Shown here: one piece after another, positions 52,037-61,591 of the stretch | Layout: the number at the start of each line of letters is the position of its first letter | Position numbering within the stretch: the first letter of the stretch is position 1 | Virus record (IMG/VR): IMGVR_UViG_3300030114_000007 | Location: 1-64,000 of that record | DNA from: a virus | Strand: one strand, 5' to 3' | DNA length: 64,000 bases | Made by a program: the position numbers and the translations under genes | The notes under the pieces: model-generated | What the model was told of the DNA's origin: nothing | The model's database searches: none | The model's input: the letters and a program-made list of their open reading frames with translations, nothing else

Positions 52037-53278
52037 TTATAATTCTTCTGCTATTTTAGCAATTCTACTTCTATAACATTCAGTTAACTCAACTTCACCA
52101 TATAAGTCTTGTCCTCTAAACACTTCTGAAAGTCTTCTCATTCCATTATTTGAACCTTCGTATAGCTTATCATCTACTTGTGTATCAACATCACCATCAA
52201 TAATAGCAATACAATCGTCTCCTATTCTTTGTAACGCTAATTTCATTAAGTCAATACTCATATTTTGTGCCTCAGTAATATAGATACCTGCATTCATACC
52301 ACTTGTATCAAATCCCCTAACATCACTCATAGGAAGTAATAATAACTTTCCTGTTCCAATAAGTGTTTGGACATTAAGACTATCAGCCAATTTCCCTTGT
52401 AAAAATGCACCTATAGTTGAATCTAAAAGCTTCTCGTCTTTAGTTCCTTTATAGTAACCTAGTTTAACAGCACCCCTTGTAGCAACTGGATTAACAAACA
52501 TTATAATCTTATCAATCTTACCCTTATCCATTTGACTAAATAAGAAATTCATAGCTAGATGAGATTTTCCACTACCTGCTTTACCTTTAATTACTGTTAT
52601 AGTATTGTTTTGAAAACTATCTAGAACACATTGTTGATAAAAGTCTTTGGCTTTCAACTTACCTAACATTTTACTTTGTATAGGCTTTACGTCCACTTGT
52701 ACAAATCCAAATCTATCACCAATATATTTCCATGCATCAATTGGTTGATTTAATGTATCTTTTATAATTAAGTACTCATTTATTTCTAATCCATAAATGT
52801 TTTCTTTATTTTCTTTTTCATAAAATTTTGCTAATTCTTCATCTGTCATAATGATTTCAACATAACCTTTATATGTTTCGATTTTTGTATTAGATTTAAT
52901 TCCACTACATTTTAAATCAAATATATTCTTAGCTATGTTATAACAACAAATATCATCTGTAAAAAATTCTACATCATAACATTTCTCTAATAATTTAGCA
53001 CAAGCAATTATTAAATTATCATTATCAGGTTCTAAATTCATTTTATCTAATAGTTTATAATGTTTCTTTTCAACAACTATACATTCATAACTATCTTGAT
53101 TTTCTCTTAAAAATCTAGTTACTTTTCTAGCTTCAAATCTAACATCTTCATCTTTATTTTTTGAAGTTTTAATATGTTCTAATTCTTGAAGGGTTATTGA
53201 ACTTAAAAATATCTTTCCTTCTATTTCATCTATGCTATGTAATAATTCATTTGTATCATAAAATTTAACCTTTTCCAT
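52037..53278 (-). CDS. PIN-PhoH fusion (PhoH-like ATPase)
   Basis: A 413-residue protein. The N-terminus (VKFYDTNELLHSIDEIEGKI ... FFTDDICCYNIAKN) is a PIN-like nuclease fold with conserved Asp residues. A PhoH ATPase follows from about 200: VIKGKAGSGKSHLAMN (Walker A), TLIGTGKLLLLPMSDVRGFD, GIYITEAQNMSI (Walker B region, TEAQN) and IIDGDVDTQ. The PIN-PhoH pair is thought to unwind and cut RNA. Widely found in phages and bacteria. Confidence 0.88.
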   Translation of the reverse strand: MEKVKFYDTNELLHSIDEIEGKIFLSSITLQELEHIKTSKNKDEDVRFEARKVTRFLRENQDSYECIVVEKKHYKLLDKMNLEPDNDNLIIACAKLLEKCYDVEFFTDDICCYNIAKNIFDLKCSGIKSNTKIETYKGYVEIIMTDEELAKFYEKENKENIYGLEINEYLIIKDTLNQPIDAWKYIGDRFGFVQVDVKPIQSKMLGKLKAKDFYQQCVLDSFQNNTITVIKGKAGSGKSHLAMNFLFSQMDKGKIDKIIMFVNPVATRGAVKLGYYKGTKDEKLLDSTIGAFLQGKLADSLNVQTLIGTGKLLLLPMSDVRGFDTSGMNAGIYITEAQNMSIDLMKLALQRIGDDCIAIIDGDVDTQVDDKLYEGSNNGMRRLSEVFRGQDLYGEVELTECYRSRIAKIAEEL

Positions 53279-53331
53279 AATTTTTACCCACTTTCCCTAC
53301 CACCGTCTTACGGTATATTATTTTTTATATC

Positions 53332-53364
53332 AAAAAAGAAGCATATCTTAACATGCTTCTTTTT
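53332..53364. terminator. Bidirectional intrinsic terminator
   Basis: AAAGAAGCAT atcttaac ATGCTTCTTT with A and T runs on both sides, at the 3' end of the Vsr-like nuclease gene. Confidence 0.85.
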
Positions 53365-54352
53365 CTACATACTCAAATGTATAGCCTTTATATTGTCTAT
53401 ATTTACCTTTACATACTTTAGATACTTCACTATGATTAAAATTAACACCGAATTTTTCTAATGATATTCTTTCTAGTTCCCTAGTTGAGTTAAATTTACC
53501 TAAATATACTCCATCTTTGAACACTTTTAATTGCTTAGAATTACATTGTTTTGCATATTTCTGTGCTAATTTCATTGAATAATCTTTATTATTTATGAAT
53601 TCTATTTTATTCACCCAATTCAATTTTATTCCTTTACTTATATATCTAGACACCGTAGTTGGACATAAATTAAACATTACTGCAATTTCATTCATTGTAA
53701 TACCATTATCATTCCAATAAACACATATTTCTTTTACTAGATTTGATAATGCAAACTCTTCTACTTTATTCCAATCAATCTTACTTAAATCAAAAATAGT
53801 AGCCAAATTACTGTCTAATACATTGCGTTTTATAAACTCTAAATCTGAGTATCTACAATCAATTACTATATAATTTTCTTTTTTAATTCCGTTTGCTAGA
53901 GCAAGTTCTTTTTTAATTATGTCATTTTCTTGCTCTTCCTCTAATGTTTTTGCATTTTTTCTATTAGTTTGTACGTAATGTTGAATTCCATGAGTTTCTA
54001 TAATATATCTTTCTCCATCTAGTCCAAAACAAAAATCATATATTTTGTTTTCACACCATAAATCATTTATTTTTTTGAATTGATATATAAAATCAGTTTT
54101 TAATTGCTCCAAAATGTTAAATATTACTTTTTCAGTATATGGGATTCCATCATTACAAATACAGCCTATTGAATGAGTATTACATAAACTATTTATTGTA
54201 GTGGATTTCTCTTTTACTCTTCCGCAAATAGGACATTTAAAATTAACTCTCTTTGAAGTATGTGGAGTATACTTTTTAGCTTCGTCATACCCACCTTGAA
54301 AGTATGGTATCATCCATAAAGTTTCATCATAATCTACTATTGTCTTTTTCAT
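53348..54352 (-). CDS. Vsr-like (EDxHD-type) homing endonuclease
   Basis: About 334 residues from ATG 54352. It shows a LWMIPYF start, CPICGRVKEK finger with a later CICND, and the nuclease core YDFCFGLDGERYIIETHG then QHY, with VIDCRYSD. HTH and NUMOD modules follow (GITMNEIAVMFNLCPTTVSR; LKVFKDGVYLGKFNSTRELE). It is homologous to the 612-residue nuclease at 21774-23612 but lacks that protein's long N-terminal part. A hairpin leader (54401-54463) precedes it. Confidence 0.85.
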   Translation of the reverse strand: MKKTIVDYDETLWMIPYFQGGYDEAKKYTPHTSKRVNFKCPICGRVKEKSTTINSLCNTHSIGCICNDGIPYTEKVIFNILEQLKTDFIYQFKKINDLWCENKIYDFCFGLDGERYIIETHGIQHYVQTNRKNAKTLEEEQENDIIKKELALANGIKKENYIVIDCRYSDLEFIKRNVLDSNLATIFDLSKIDWNKVEEFALSNLVKEICVYWNDNGITMNEIAVMFNLCPTTVSRYISKGIKLNWVNKIEFINNKDYSMKLAQKYAKQCNSKQLKVFKDGVYLGKFNSTRELERISLEKFGVNFNHSEVSKVCKGKYRQYKGYTFEYVEKEAC

Positions 54353-54400
54353 ATTTCTCAATCTTCTTTCTATAATTTATTTCTCAATCATTAATAAAAA

Positions 54401-54463
54401 TAGAGACATAGCCGATTGAGATAAGCTATTTAATTAAGGTCATGACTCCTCAATGTGTCTCTA
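54401..54463 (-). terminator. Long hairpin with terminator tail ahead of the nuclease gene
   Basis: TAGAGACACA pairs with TATGTCTCTA across a 63-nt span, then TTTTTATT on the minus strand. Inner ATTGAG/CTCAAT also pairs. Same layout as at 23641-23745. Confidence 0.65.
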
Positions 54464-54560
54464 TATTTGAAAGGGGCTTTTAAAGATACCTCTTAGAACT
54501 TATATAACTATAATAACATATAATAGTATAGTTATCAATATTTTATTAATTTGTTTTAAT

Positions 54561-54599
54561 AAAAAAGAAGAACTAAATCATTTCTAATCTAATCCTTCT
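54561..54599 (-). terminator. Terminator after the HU gene
   Basis: GAAGGATTAGAT pairs, with G.U wobbles, with ATTTAGTTCTTC, then TTTTTTATT. Confidence 0.65.
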
Positions 54600-54610
54600 C
54601 AAATGTCTTA

Positions 54611-54916
54611 TTACTTATTTAAAGCTTTAGTTGCTTTAATTGTAACTTTATCATATGCTGGATAATCCTTAGCATCAATATTTATTGGTTCTCCGGTACT
54701 AGGATTTCTTCCTACTCTAGCATCCGAATGTTTAGCTTCAACATGTTTCTTTTCTACTTCTATGTATTTACCAGCCTTAACTTTTTGTCCTACTTCTAAT
54801 CCATTAGATAATGCTTCCATTAGAGCATCTACTTCTTTTAGAAAACCCTCAGCTTCTTTTTTTGTTTCTAGTCCTAATGCATTTTTTGTTAATTCTAATA
54901 ATCCTTCTTTGTTCAT
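54611..54916 (-). CDS. HU-like DNA-binding protein
   Basis: A 101-residue protein with the HU/IHF pattern: N-terminal helices (LLELTKNALGLETKKEAEGF) and a beta-arm region with VGRNPSTGEPINI, the conserved RNPxTG. Longer than host HU by a few residues in the arm. HU bends and coats DNA; SPbeta also carries an HU-like gene (YonN) near its YonO polymerase, and here it lies about 2.3 kb downstream of the YonO-type gene, in the same operon direction. Confidence 0.88.
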   Translation of the reverse strand: MNKEGLLELTKNALGLETKKEAEGFLKEVDALMEALSNGLEVGQKVKAGKYIEVEKKHVEAKHSDARVGRNPSTGEPINIDAKDYPAYDKVTIKATKALNK

Positions 54917-55019
54917 TTTAAAATCTCCTCTTTCTTCTCTCTAATTTTTTATTTATAACCCTTGATAGGGATATTTACTAATTATCGTTCTATTAATTTA
55001 TTAACTTAAAAGTTATATT

Positions 55020-55574
55020 TTATCTATATTTAATTTGTCTCTCTGTGATTTTACTAATTTCTTCTATAAATTTTTCGGCATTAGTATTTAAATCATTAAA
55101 ATCGCAATTTACATTATATGTAACATTGTTAGGTCTTAATTTATACATAGTATTTCTTAATTGTTGATTTTCTTCTCTTGTAATAATTGAATCTATACCA
55201 TCTAAATCGTCTTTGTTATCAGTAAATATCCTTACTGTATCTATCAAAGTATCACCAGTATGTATTCTTAATTCTTTTACAAAATACATTAATTTATACT
55301 TATTATATCTAATGTCTAATTTATTATTAATTGTATTTTTTATTGCAAATTTTAATTCTAAATCAAATATATCACCAATATTTATTTTTTCTAAATCATC
55401 ATTTGTAGTAACAGTTTTGACTAATATAATTGTTGAATTCCAGTTTTTATCAATCATAACTTTATTCTGCCAAGTGATTTTAAATTCTTCTTTATCAAAT
55501 TTAGAAAATTTAATACCTCCACAATCTAAATAAGCATATCTGTTTAAGTATTCTTGTTCTTTATTATCTAACAT
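55020..55574 (-). CDS. 184-residue protein, unknown
   Basis: MLDNKEQEYLNRYAYLDCGG, beta-rich in the first half (STIILVKTVTTNDDLEKINI) and helical at the end. Acidic, no motif. It lies between the HU gene and the 155-residue gene in the polymerase operon; an AACAAATTAA element precedes it. Not recognised. Confidence 0.5.
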   Translation of the reverse strand: MLDNKEQEYLNRYAYLDCGGIKFSKFDKEEFKITWQNKVMIDKNWNSTIILVKTVTTNDDLEKINIGDIFDLELKFAIKNTINNKLDIRYNKYKLMYFVKELRIHTGDTLIDTVRIFTDNKDDLDGIDSIITREENQQLRNTMYKLRPNNVTYNVNCDFNDLNTNAEKFIEEISKITERQIKYR

Positions 55575-55626
55575 ACAACATTCCTTCTTTTTAAATATAT
55601 TTTAAAACATTAATTTGTTTTAATTA

Positions 55627-56094
55627 CTAATCCATTAATAGTCTCATATAATCATCTATTATTTGTTGAGTATATTTATAACCTTTTGCATACTTTGGAT
55701 ACATAATACCATCTAAATCAAAATCTTCACTTGTTGCATTCTGTCTTAATTTCAATAAATTTTTTGACTTATTTGTAAACTTATTAATCATATCATTAAT
55801 AAAATCAACTATAATAGGATTTATTTTTGTAAGTGTATTTTTCATTTCTTCTTCAACAACTTCTCCATTTACACAAAACTTGCCAGTAGATATGATGTCA
55901 TTACTGTGATATCTAGATATTATTGTACTTCTCATTATTTGTGATAGTGTTTTTACAGACGATATAAATACATTATTAAAGTTTCTATACTCTTCTATAA
56001 TATCTAAATCATAAAGTCTTTTTAGTTCTTCAATTTCATCCATAATAGCATCTTCTTTAATTTTAATTAGTTCTAATTGTTGCTTATTATTCAT
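55627..56094 (-). CDS. 155-residue helical protein, unknown
   Basis: MNNKQQLELIKIKEDAIMDE then long helices; contains GVVEEEMKNTLTKINPIIV-type segment and a PKYAKGYKYTQQIIDDYMRL end. Strong AAAGGAGAAT start. No known domain; it lies in the polymerase operon downstream of a 400-nt non-coding stretch. Confidence 0.5.
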   Translation of the reverse strand: MNNKQQLELIKIKEDAIMDEIEELKRLYDLDIIEEYRNFNNVFISSVKTLSQIMRSTIISRYHSNDIISTGKFCVNGEVVEEEMKNTLTKINPIIVDFINDMINKFTNKSKNLLKLRQNATSEDFDLDGIMYPKYAKGYKYTQQIIDDYMRLLMD

Positions 56095-56231
56095 ATCTAT
56101 TCTCCTTTAGTGCTTGGTCACTACCCTTATATATTTTAAAACAACTTTTCAGTTGAATTAGACATTAAAACTGTAAGTTTATTGGTTTTTATTCTTCTAT
56201 TAATTTATTTCGTTCACATTTATTTTTTACT

Positions 56232-56296
56232 CTTTCTCTCTAATGAACGCCAGTTATCTGTTATATAACCGAACGTCCATTTAGGAGAGAGAAAAG
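56232..56296. repeat. Long imperfect hairpin in a 396-nt gap
   Basis: CTTTCTCTC TAATG.ACG..GTTAT pairs with ATAAC..CGT.CATTTA GAGAGAGAAAAG: about 20 paired bases, no T run on either side. The gap 56095-56490 also has GTAGG/CCTAC and CTACA/TGTAG hairpins and an AAYAAATTAA copy at 56200-56209. Confidence 0.55.
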
Positions 56297-56317
56297 TTAA
56301 ATAAATAAAGGGGTAAA

Positions 56318-56383
56318 ATGAAATGTTATGAAAAAATTAAAAAGTATATCGCCACATTTATGACTACATATAGTGACTTGTAG
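56318..56383 (+). CDS. Possible 21-residue plus-strand peptide
   Basis: AAAGGGG then ATG 56318, reading MKCYEKIKKYIATFMTTYSD. It follows a 28-nt stretch also found near the first antisense-RNA cassette (26191-26218). No promoter seen; may be chance. Confidence 0.25.
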   Translation: MKCYEKIKKYIATFMTTYSDL

Positions 56384-56490
56384 GTTTAGAAAATTATACT
56401 ATTACCTACCATATTAGATTATCGGAATTCTTGATTTTCACACCATTCAAACACGCATGGTTATCACGTTTGTTGTAGTTTTACGTTTTC

Positions 56491-57261
56491 CTAAAATTTA
56501 TTATTTTTATAATAATACTTTTTATTTTGTTCGTTTTTTATTTGTTTTGCACATTTATTACAGTATTTTTGATTACTATTTTTAGTCTTTAGTTTAAATC
56601 TTTTCTTACAACATTCACATTCTTTCCAAACTTCACTATTCTTATATTCATAATAGTAGCTAATAACATTTTCAAAGTTATCAATATATATGAATTCTTC
56701 ACTCTCTACATTTATATAATTTATTTTTAGAGAACTTGAATCACATGTATTTTTCATTAATATATATTCATTCTCATATAGGTTGTATAAAAACTTCTTT
56801 TGTTCGTCTCCTGTATATCCAACTTTTGCTTCCCTAAAAATATCAGAGATACAATTATTTATCCATCCATTGCTTTTTGGATTTTTTATAATATTTATCT
56901 TTTGATATATTAACATTATAAATGATATTCTTTCTAATATGTCATTATTTAATGTTAATATATTATTCCATTCTTCTTTAGTTATTGAGATTCTTTTAAT
57001 ATTTAATAATTCATAAGAATCATATTTTGATACGCTTTTTATCATTTGTTCCAATACAGGTTGCCACTTAGTTTGTTTATAACCTATATAATTTCCAGCC
57101 ATAAATCTATGTAATGTTTCAACTATTTGTTCTTTATCCATACCATCCTTGAAATAATTCTTTGTTAATATTCTTAGCGTTTCTAATGGTTTATCTGATA
57201 TCTCATTTTTATCAATAGCTTTATTATATATTTCCAATTCATTTAATATTACTCCTCGCAT
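56491..57261 (-). CDS. 256-residue protein with C-terminal zinc finger, coupled to the polymerase gene
   Basis: Helical body with a C-terminal CECCKKRFKLK..YCNKCAKQI finger and a Lys/Asn/Tyr tail. Starts at ATG 57261 with GGAGGAC; overlaps the end of the RNA polymerase gene by 13 nt, so the two are translationally coupled. It may be a polymerase partner or DNA-binding factor. Not recognised as a known sigma factor. Confidence 0.55.
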   Translation of the reverse strand: MRGVILNELEIYNKAIDKNEISDKPLETLRILTKNYFKDGMDKEQIVETLHRFMAGNYIGYKQTKWQPVLEQMIKSVSKYDSYELLNIKRISITKEEWNNILTLNNDILERISFIMLIYQKINIIKNPKSNGWINNCISDIFREAKVGYTGDEQKKFLYNLYENEYILMKNTCDSSSLKINYINVESEEFIYIDNFENVISYYYEYKNSEVWKECECCKKRFKLKTKNSNQKYCNKCAKQIKNEQNKKYYYKNNKF

Positions 57262-60029
57262 ACTTTGTCCTCCAATTCTATTACTTTAAATTTTAACCCT
57301 TGCCATTCAATATCTCCGTTTTTATCTTGTAATGGATATTTATATTTCCTGTCATTCTTATTTAATAAGTTTTCAATGATTTGTTCCCCACAAATATCCC
57401 ATGCAAATTGCCTGTGGTTCTTGCCCTTATAAGTTATATCAATGACAATATTACATAATATTTCACTATTTGAGCACATCTCAATGGCTTTAGTTTTAAA
57501 ATTTTCAACAAATATTTGTCTTTGACTATCTTTTTCTTCCTTTGTTAATTTATATCTTGCAGTTTGCCCAAATTGCTTTTGTTGTCTTAAATATTCTCTA
57601 TATAGATTTTCAATTTCTAAGTATGTATTTTTATCATATTTTACCTTAGTCTTTAATATCTCTTTGTCAAACCCATCAGAGTTATTAACTTTTAGTTTAA
57701 TATCTTTGAATTCATCTTCAATTTTCCAACATATTTTATTCATAGTACATGGATTTGAAAATACTGGACTTTTATATTGTATTGAATTTAAAAACTTTAT
57801 CTCATCTTCAGTTTTATTTTCCTTATTTTTTAATTCATCTAAAGTCAATCCAAATTTAATTAATGAGTTATTTTTAACATTTTTAATAAATGTTCTATAT
57901 TTATTAAATAAATTGTCATAGTTATAAATAAAGAAATAAGGCTTTTTGTTTACCATTAATTTAATATTCTTATTTTTTTCTTCGCTTATTTCTTTACTAT
58001 CTTCAAGTTTAACCTTATTACATTTATAATCATACCAATGTTTAGGCATTTGCTTAGCTTGAATTCCTTTTATTTTATCTATACTTTCTTGTTGATATGC
58101 TTGTCCACATATTATTCTATCCATTAATTCTTTATATTCTAATGTTCCTTCTTTTAATGAAGCTAATACATCGAACATTGCAGTAACTCTATTAGTAATA
58201 GTTCCAATATCATCACCAAAACCATTTTTATTTGATTTTTTTAATAAGCTTTCAGTAACTTTTACTTTACTTGCTGACTTTTGTTCACAAATAATAGCTA
58301 ATTCATTTCTAGTATTTCTAGTAATGACATCATCATCTATTTCTATTTCTGCATCTGAATCAAAATCTGCCCCGTTCATAGCATCTGTTGTAGTATCCCA
58401 AGCATTAAACACTGTCATAGTTCTTATGTATTTAAACCATTTTCTTAATTCTTCATTATCAACTAATTTATGTTTTCTAACATTATTGTGAGAAGTCATA
58501 GGTGAACGGAATCCTACTATTTCTTTTTTCCCCCTATCTGACCAAGTCCTACTATAGAATTCTCCTTTTTTCAATAAACCCGTAATTGGTAATCCAAACA
58601 TTGACTGACAGAGTGCATACATATCGCCTATAATTATTGAGTACGAACCATTAGTTTGAATTACACCTTTCTTAGCTTCCTTTATTGTTTTTTCAATCAT
58701 TTTATATATTTTACTTTTAACATATGAATCTTGTAACACTCTTTTATCTATTGTTAAAGCTCTTATATAATCATAATCTGATTTCAGAATATTGCCTTTT
58801 GTTATATGTATTCCTTTTGAAAATAGAATTGATTTTATATAATCACCACTTATAACATCTTTTATATTATTTACTGTTTCGGATGTTAATTCAGTAATAT
58901 CTTCATCTGATAAGTTATAACTTTGTAAGTATTGATAATTCATATTTCTTTTTATTTCTAATTCTTTAGGAGTAACTTTTGTAACACTTAGTAAAAAATT
59001 ATTCTTTTTACAATTGTTCAAGTAATCGTCTATATCATCATAAGCGTTCCATAGTTTTAGCATATTAGTAGTTAATATAATATCAATGTTTCTAATGTCA
59101 TGTTTATTTCCCCAAGCATCTATAACTTCATATGTACCAGCTATTTCTTTTGCAAACATTTCAAAATCATAAGTCACTAGCATTCCTTTTTCATATGACC
59201 ATCTTGAGTTTACTCCACTTGGGATATAATCAGCAACTATATCCCCATTATCGTCTCCTTTAGTTAATCCCAAGTCAATAGCCCATTGTTCCATAATTGA
59301 AGGTCTTACCATTCCTCCGCCATCTGTAAAGTCTTTGTCAGCTTCATATTCAACATTATGGTCTACTTTAAATCCACCTTTATCATTATCATACACTCTA
59401 ATAACTTTATCTTTTATGTGAGTAGTTCCATCTTTAATAACTAATATTCTATCTGTTTGAGTTACTGGAGTAGATACACTTGCAGATAATGATTTATAAG
59501 CTTCAAACTTTGCTGGTATTATTGGAACGTCTTTTTTTCTTCCATTTTCTAATCTATCATTTAATTCTTTATGTATTTCCTCAGTACAAAACATTACTGT
59601 ATTTCCTTTTACACCTCCAGTAGTACCAATTAATCTTTTATATCTCTTCCCATTTATAAATACACCTTTCTTTCCAGTTGCTCTATCAAAATCTGATTTT
59701 TTATCAAATACAATTGCTATATAATCTTTGATATATAACATTTTATCCAATTCATTATATAATTCCATTATTTTTTCTTTATTTTTTTTACTATTCTTAT
59801 CATTTTTTACATCTTTAATTTCCTTTTTGATTTCTTTAATTTGTTTTTCTGTGTTGTTAATATTTCGTATTTCTCTTATGAATCTTAATAACTGACCATC
59901 CCCTAATGATATTAATTCTTCATTGTCTCTAGCTTCTTTTAAATTTATATCCAAGCTCCATTTGCTTAACTTTAATCTTGATGAATGGATTTTTAATATA
60001 AATCTTTGACTATACAATTGCTTAGACAT
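57249..60029 (-). CDS. yonO-like: YonO-type single-chain DNA-dependent RNA polymerase
   Basis: A 926-residue protein. Key features: DGGGMVRPSIMEQWAIDLGL (236-255), the DGxG segment of the YonO/QDE-1 superfamily; GFRSPMTSHNN (506-516), the conserved Arg-Ser-Pro strand; and the catalytic DFDSD (555-559), the DxDxD metal motif, here DFDSD instead of DFDGD. The N-terminus (to 100) is a basic coiled region. SPbeta YonO is a single-peptide RNA polymerase that transcribes phage late genes without a sigma factor; this one could serve the same purpose. It lies in an operon with zinc finger and HU genes. Activity is inferred. Confidence 0.8.
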   Translation of the reverse strand: MSKQLYSQRFILKIHSSRLKLSKWSLDINLKEARDNEELISLGDGQLLRFIREIRNINNTEKQIKEIKKEIKDVKNDKNSKKNKEKIMELYNELDKMLYIKDYIAIVFDKKSDFDRATGKKGVFINGKRYKRLIGTTGGVKGNTVMFCTEEIHKELNDRLENGRKKDVPIIPAKFEAYKSLSASVSTPVTQTDRILVIKDGTTHIKDKVIRVYDNDKGGFKVDHNVEYEADKDFTDGGGMVRPSIMEQWAIDLGLTKGDDNGDIVADYIPSGVNSRWSYEKGMLVTYDFEMFAKEIAGTYEVIDAWGNKHDIRNIDIILTTNMLKLWNAYDDIDDYLNNCKKNNFLLSVTKVTPKELEIKRNMNYQYLQSYNLSDEDITELTSETVNNIKDVISGDYIKSILFSKGIHITKGNILKSDYDYIRALTIDKRVLQDSYVKSKIYKMIEKTIKEAKKGVIQTNGSYSIIIGDMYALCQSMFGLPITGLLKKGEFYSRTWSDRGKKEIVGFRSPMTSHNNVRKHKLVDNEELRKWFKYIRTMTVFNAWDTTTDAMNGADFDSDAEIEIDDDVITRNTRNELAIICEQKSASKVKVTESLLKKSNKNGFGDDIGTITNRVTAMFDVLASLKEGTLEYKELMDRIICGQAYQQESIDKIKGIQAKQMPKHWYDYKCNKVKLEDSKEISEEKNKNIKLMVNKKPYFFIYNYDNLFNKYRTFIKNVKNNSLIKFGLTLDELKNKENKTEDEIKFLNSIQYKSPVFSNPCTMNKICWKIEDEFKDIKLKVNNSDGFDKEILKTKVKYDKNTYLEIENLYREYLRQQKQFGQTARYKLTKEEKDSQRQIFVENFKTKAIEMCSNSEILCNIVIDITYKGKNHRQFAWDICGEQIIENLLNKNDRKYKYPLQDKNGDIEWQGLKFKVIELEDKVCEE

Positions 60030-60069
60030 TCTGTCACTCTCCCTTTATTATAAATTAATTTTTTTATGA

Positions 60070-60735
60070 TTAATCTTCATCAATCCAACCTTCTCTTACC
60101 ATCATGTTATAAGTTGCAATACCCTCTCTTTCATCATCAAGTTCTTCTTGTTCTTCTTCTGTCAATTCATCATAAGCTTTTCCATATTTATTATCTGAAT
60201 CTAAATCTAGTATTTTTTCATAATATTTATATTCAAATTCATCAATTTTTTCTTGAGTCTCAATACATTCTTTAATATTTAAGTCTGCTTTGATTACATA
60301 TTTTGTTATATTTTTAAAAATATTAATAGTTTTAAAATACTTTGTATCATAATGGTTATTAAAATTACAATAAAATTTATTGTCAAAATCAGTTTCATTC
60401 TTGAAATCAGGCAATTCTTCTTCAGAATCACAATAATTATTATATTTTGCAAAATTAGAATAATTTATATCATCTGTTACTGATTCTGATTGAATTTGAC
60501 ATTGAATTTTATCATCTTTATACTCAAATATTAAAATTATACAACCGTTGTAATCCCAATCTCTATCTAATGGATTATCTTTCAATTCAAAGCATATGTC
60601 TTGTATTATTCCATTTTCAAATTTATTATCTAATACTTTATATTCATCTAGTATATCAAACCCGTTTCTTTTAATTTCATTTACCAAATTATCTACTGAT
60701 GATAATATTTCTTTTATTTTACTACTCATTTCCAT
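60070..60735 (-). CDS. Acidic 221-residue protein, unknown
   Basis: MEMSSKIKEILSSVDNLVNE; many Asp/Glu and Tyr. It precedes the RNA polymerase gene by 40 nt and shares a promoter with it (60888-60916). The end (AYDELTEEEQEELDDEREGI) is strongly acidic. Not recognised; a role with the polymerase is possible from position only. Confidence 0.5.
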   Translation of the reverse strand: MEMSSKIKEILSSVDNLVNEIKRNGFDILDEYKVLDNKFENGIIQDICFELKDNPLDRDWDYNGCIILIFEYKDDKIQCQIQSESVTDDINYSNFAKYNNYCDSEEELPDFKNETDFDNKFYCNFNNHYDTKYFKTINIFKNITKYVIKADLNIKECIETQEKIDEFEYKYYEKILDLDSDNKYGKAYDELTEEEQEELDDEREGIATYNMMVREGWIDED

Positions 60736-60887
60736 TTTACATTTCTCCTTTATTTTTCATTCTTTATTTATTTTAAATTCCCAAAAAAACACGCATTTGA
60801 TTTAAACTTTATTTATATTAATTTATTAATCATTATACAATACACTATTCTTTATCAGTTTTTATTTACTGAAACCAAAAGATTTTA

Positions 60888-60916
60888 ATTCTAAGACGTT
60901 TTTATTACTTAGTCAA
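60888..60916 (-). promoter_or_regulatory. Strong host-type promoter of the RNA polymerase operon
   Basis: TTGACT, 17 nt, TAGAAT on the minus strand; start near 60881 and a 145-nt leader to 60735, with an AAYAAATTAA copy (60818-60827). The rest of 60917-61096 is AT-rich without a clear feature. Confidence 0.8.
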
Positions 60917-61096
60917 CAAAGTATATTACTAACTAATTTTTAAAATTAAAACCCAAATATTTTTAATTTAATAACATATATAATTAAATCAAAACTTTAT
61001 CTGAATTTAATATAAAAATATTGACTTAACAACTTATTCGACTACGTATGCTAGAACCTGAAATAGACTAAATGTTTTAATCTGAGTAAATACTTT

Positions 61097-61570
61097 TTAA
61101 CACCTATTACGTTTCTCTCTAGCTAATATCATACGTTGTCTTAATACTTCTCTTTCTTCATCAGACAACTCTCTTTTATTTTCATTTAGCAATCCAGCTT
61201 TTCTATATGTATCTTCATTATTTCTAAACCATTTAAATAACTTTAAATTCTTTTGACTAAATGGACTTATTCCTGCTCCACTAGTTCTTATATTAAATAC
61301 ATCTACTAACTTATCTAAATCTTTTTCATCAAAATGTATTAATACTTCTGATTGAGTCATATTTTTATAATTAATTTTTAAACTATCTAGTTTCTCTATT
61401 AGTTTATTCGATAGAACACCATCCCTATAATATACCAACGTATTCTCATTATAACGATAAACTTGTCCTTTATTACTACAATATATGTATAAGTCTTCTT
61501 TATTTGCTGGCTGTAATGTATTTCTATCGAACTCAACTACCACCCTATATGTATTACGATACTTTAACAT
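61097..61570 (-). CDS. 157-residue protein, unknown
   Basis: MLKYRNTYRVVVEFDRNTLQ, beta-rich start, then helical end with KRELSDEEREVLRQRMILAR. SD AGGAGG. An AATAAATTAA element lies between the preceding stop and this ribosome site. No family recognised. Confidence 0.55.
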   Translation of the reverse strand: MLKYRNTYRVVVEFDRNTLQPANKEDLYIYCSNKGQVYRYNENTLVYYRDGVLSNKLIEKLDSLKINYKNMTQSEVLIHFDEKDLDKLVDVFNIRTSGAGISPFSQKNLKLFKWFRNNEDTYRKAGLLNENKRELSDEEREVLRQRMILAREKRNRC

Positions 61571-61591
61571 TATATTTCCTCCTTATTTCTA

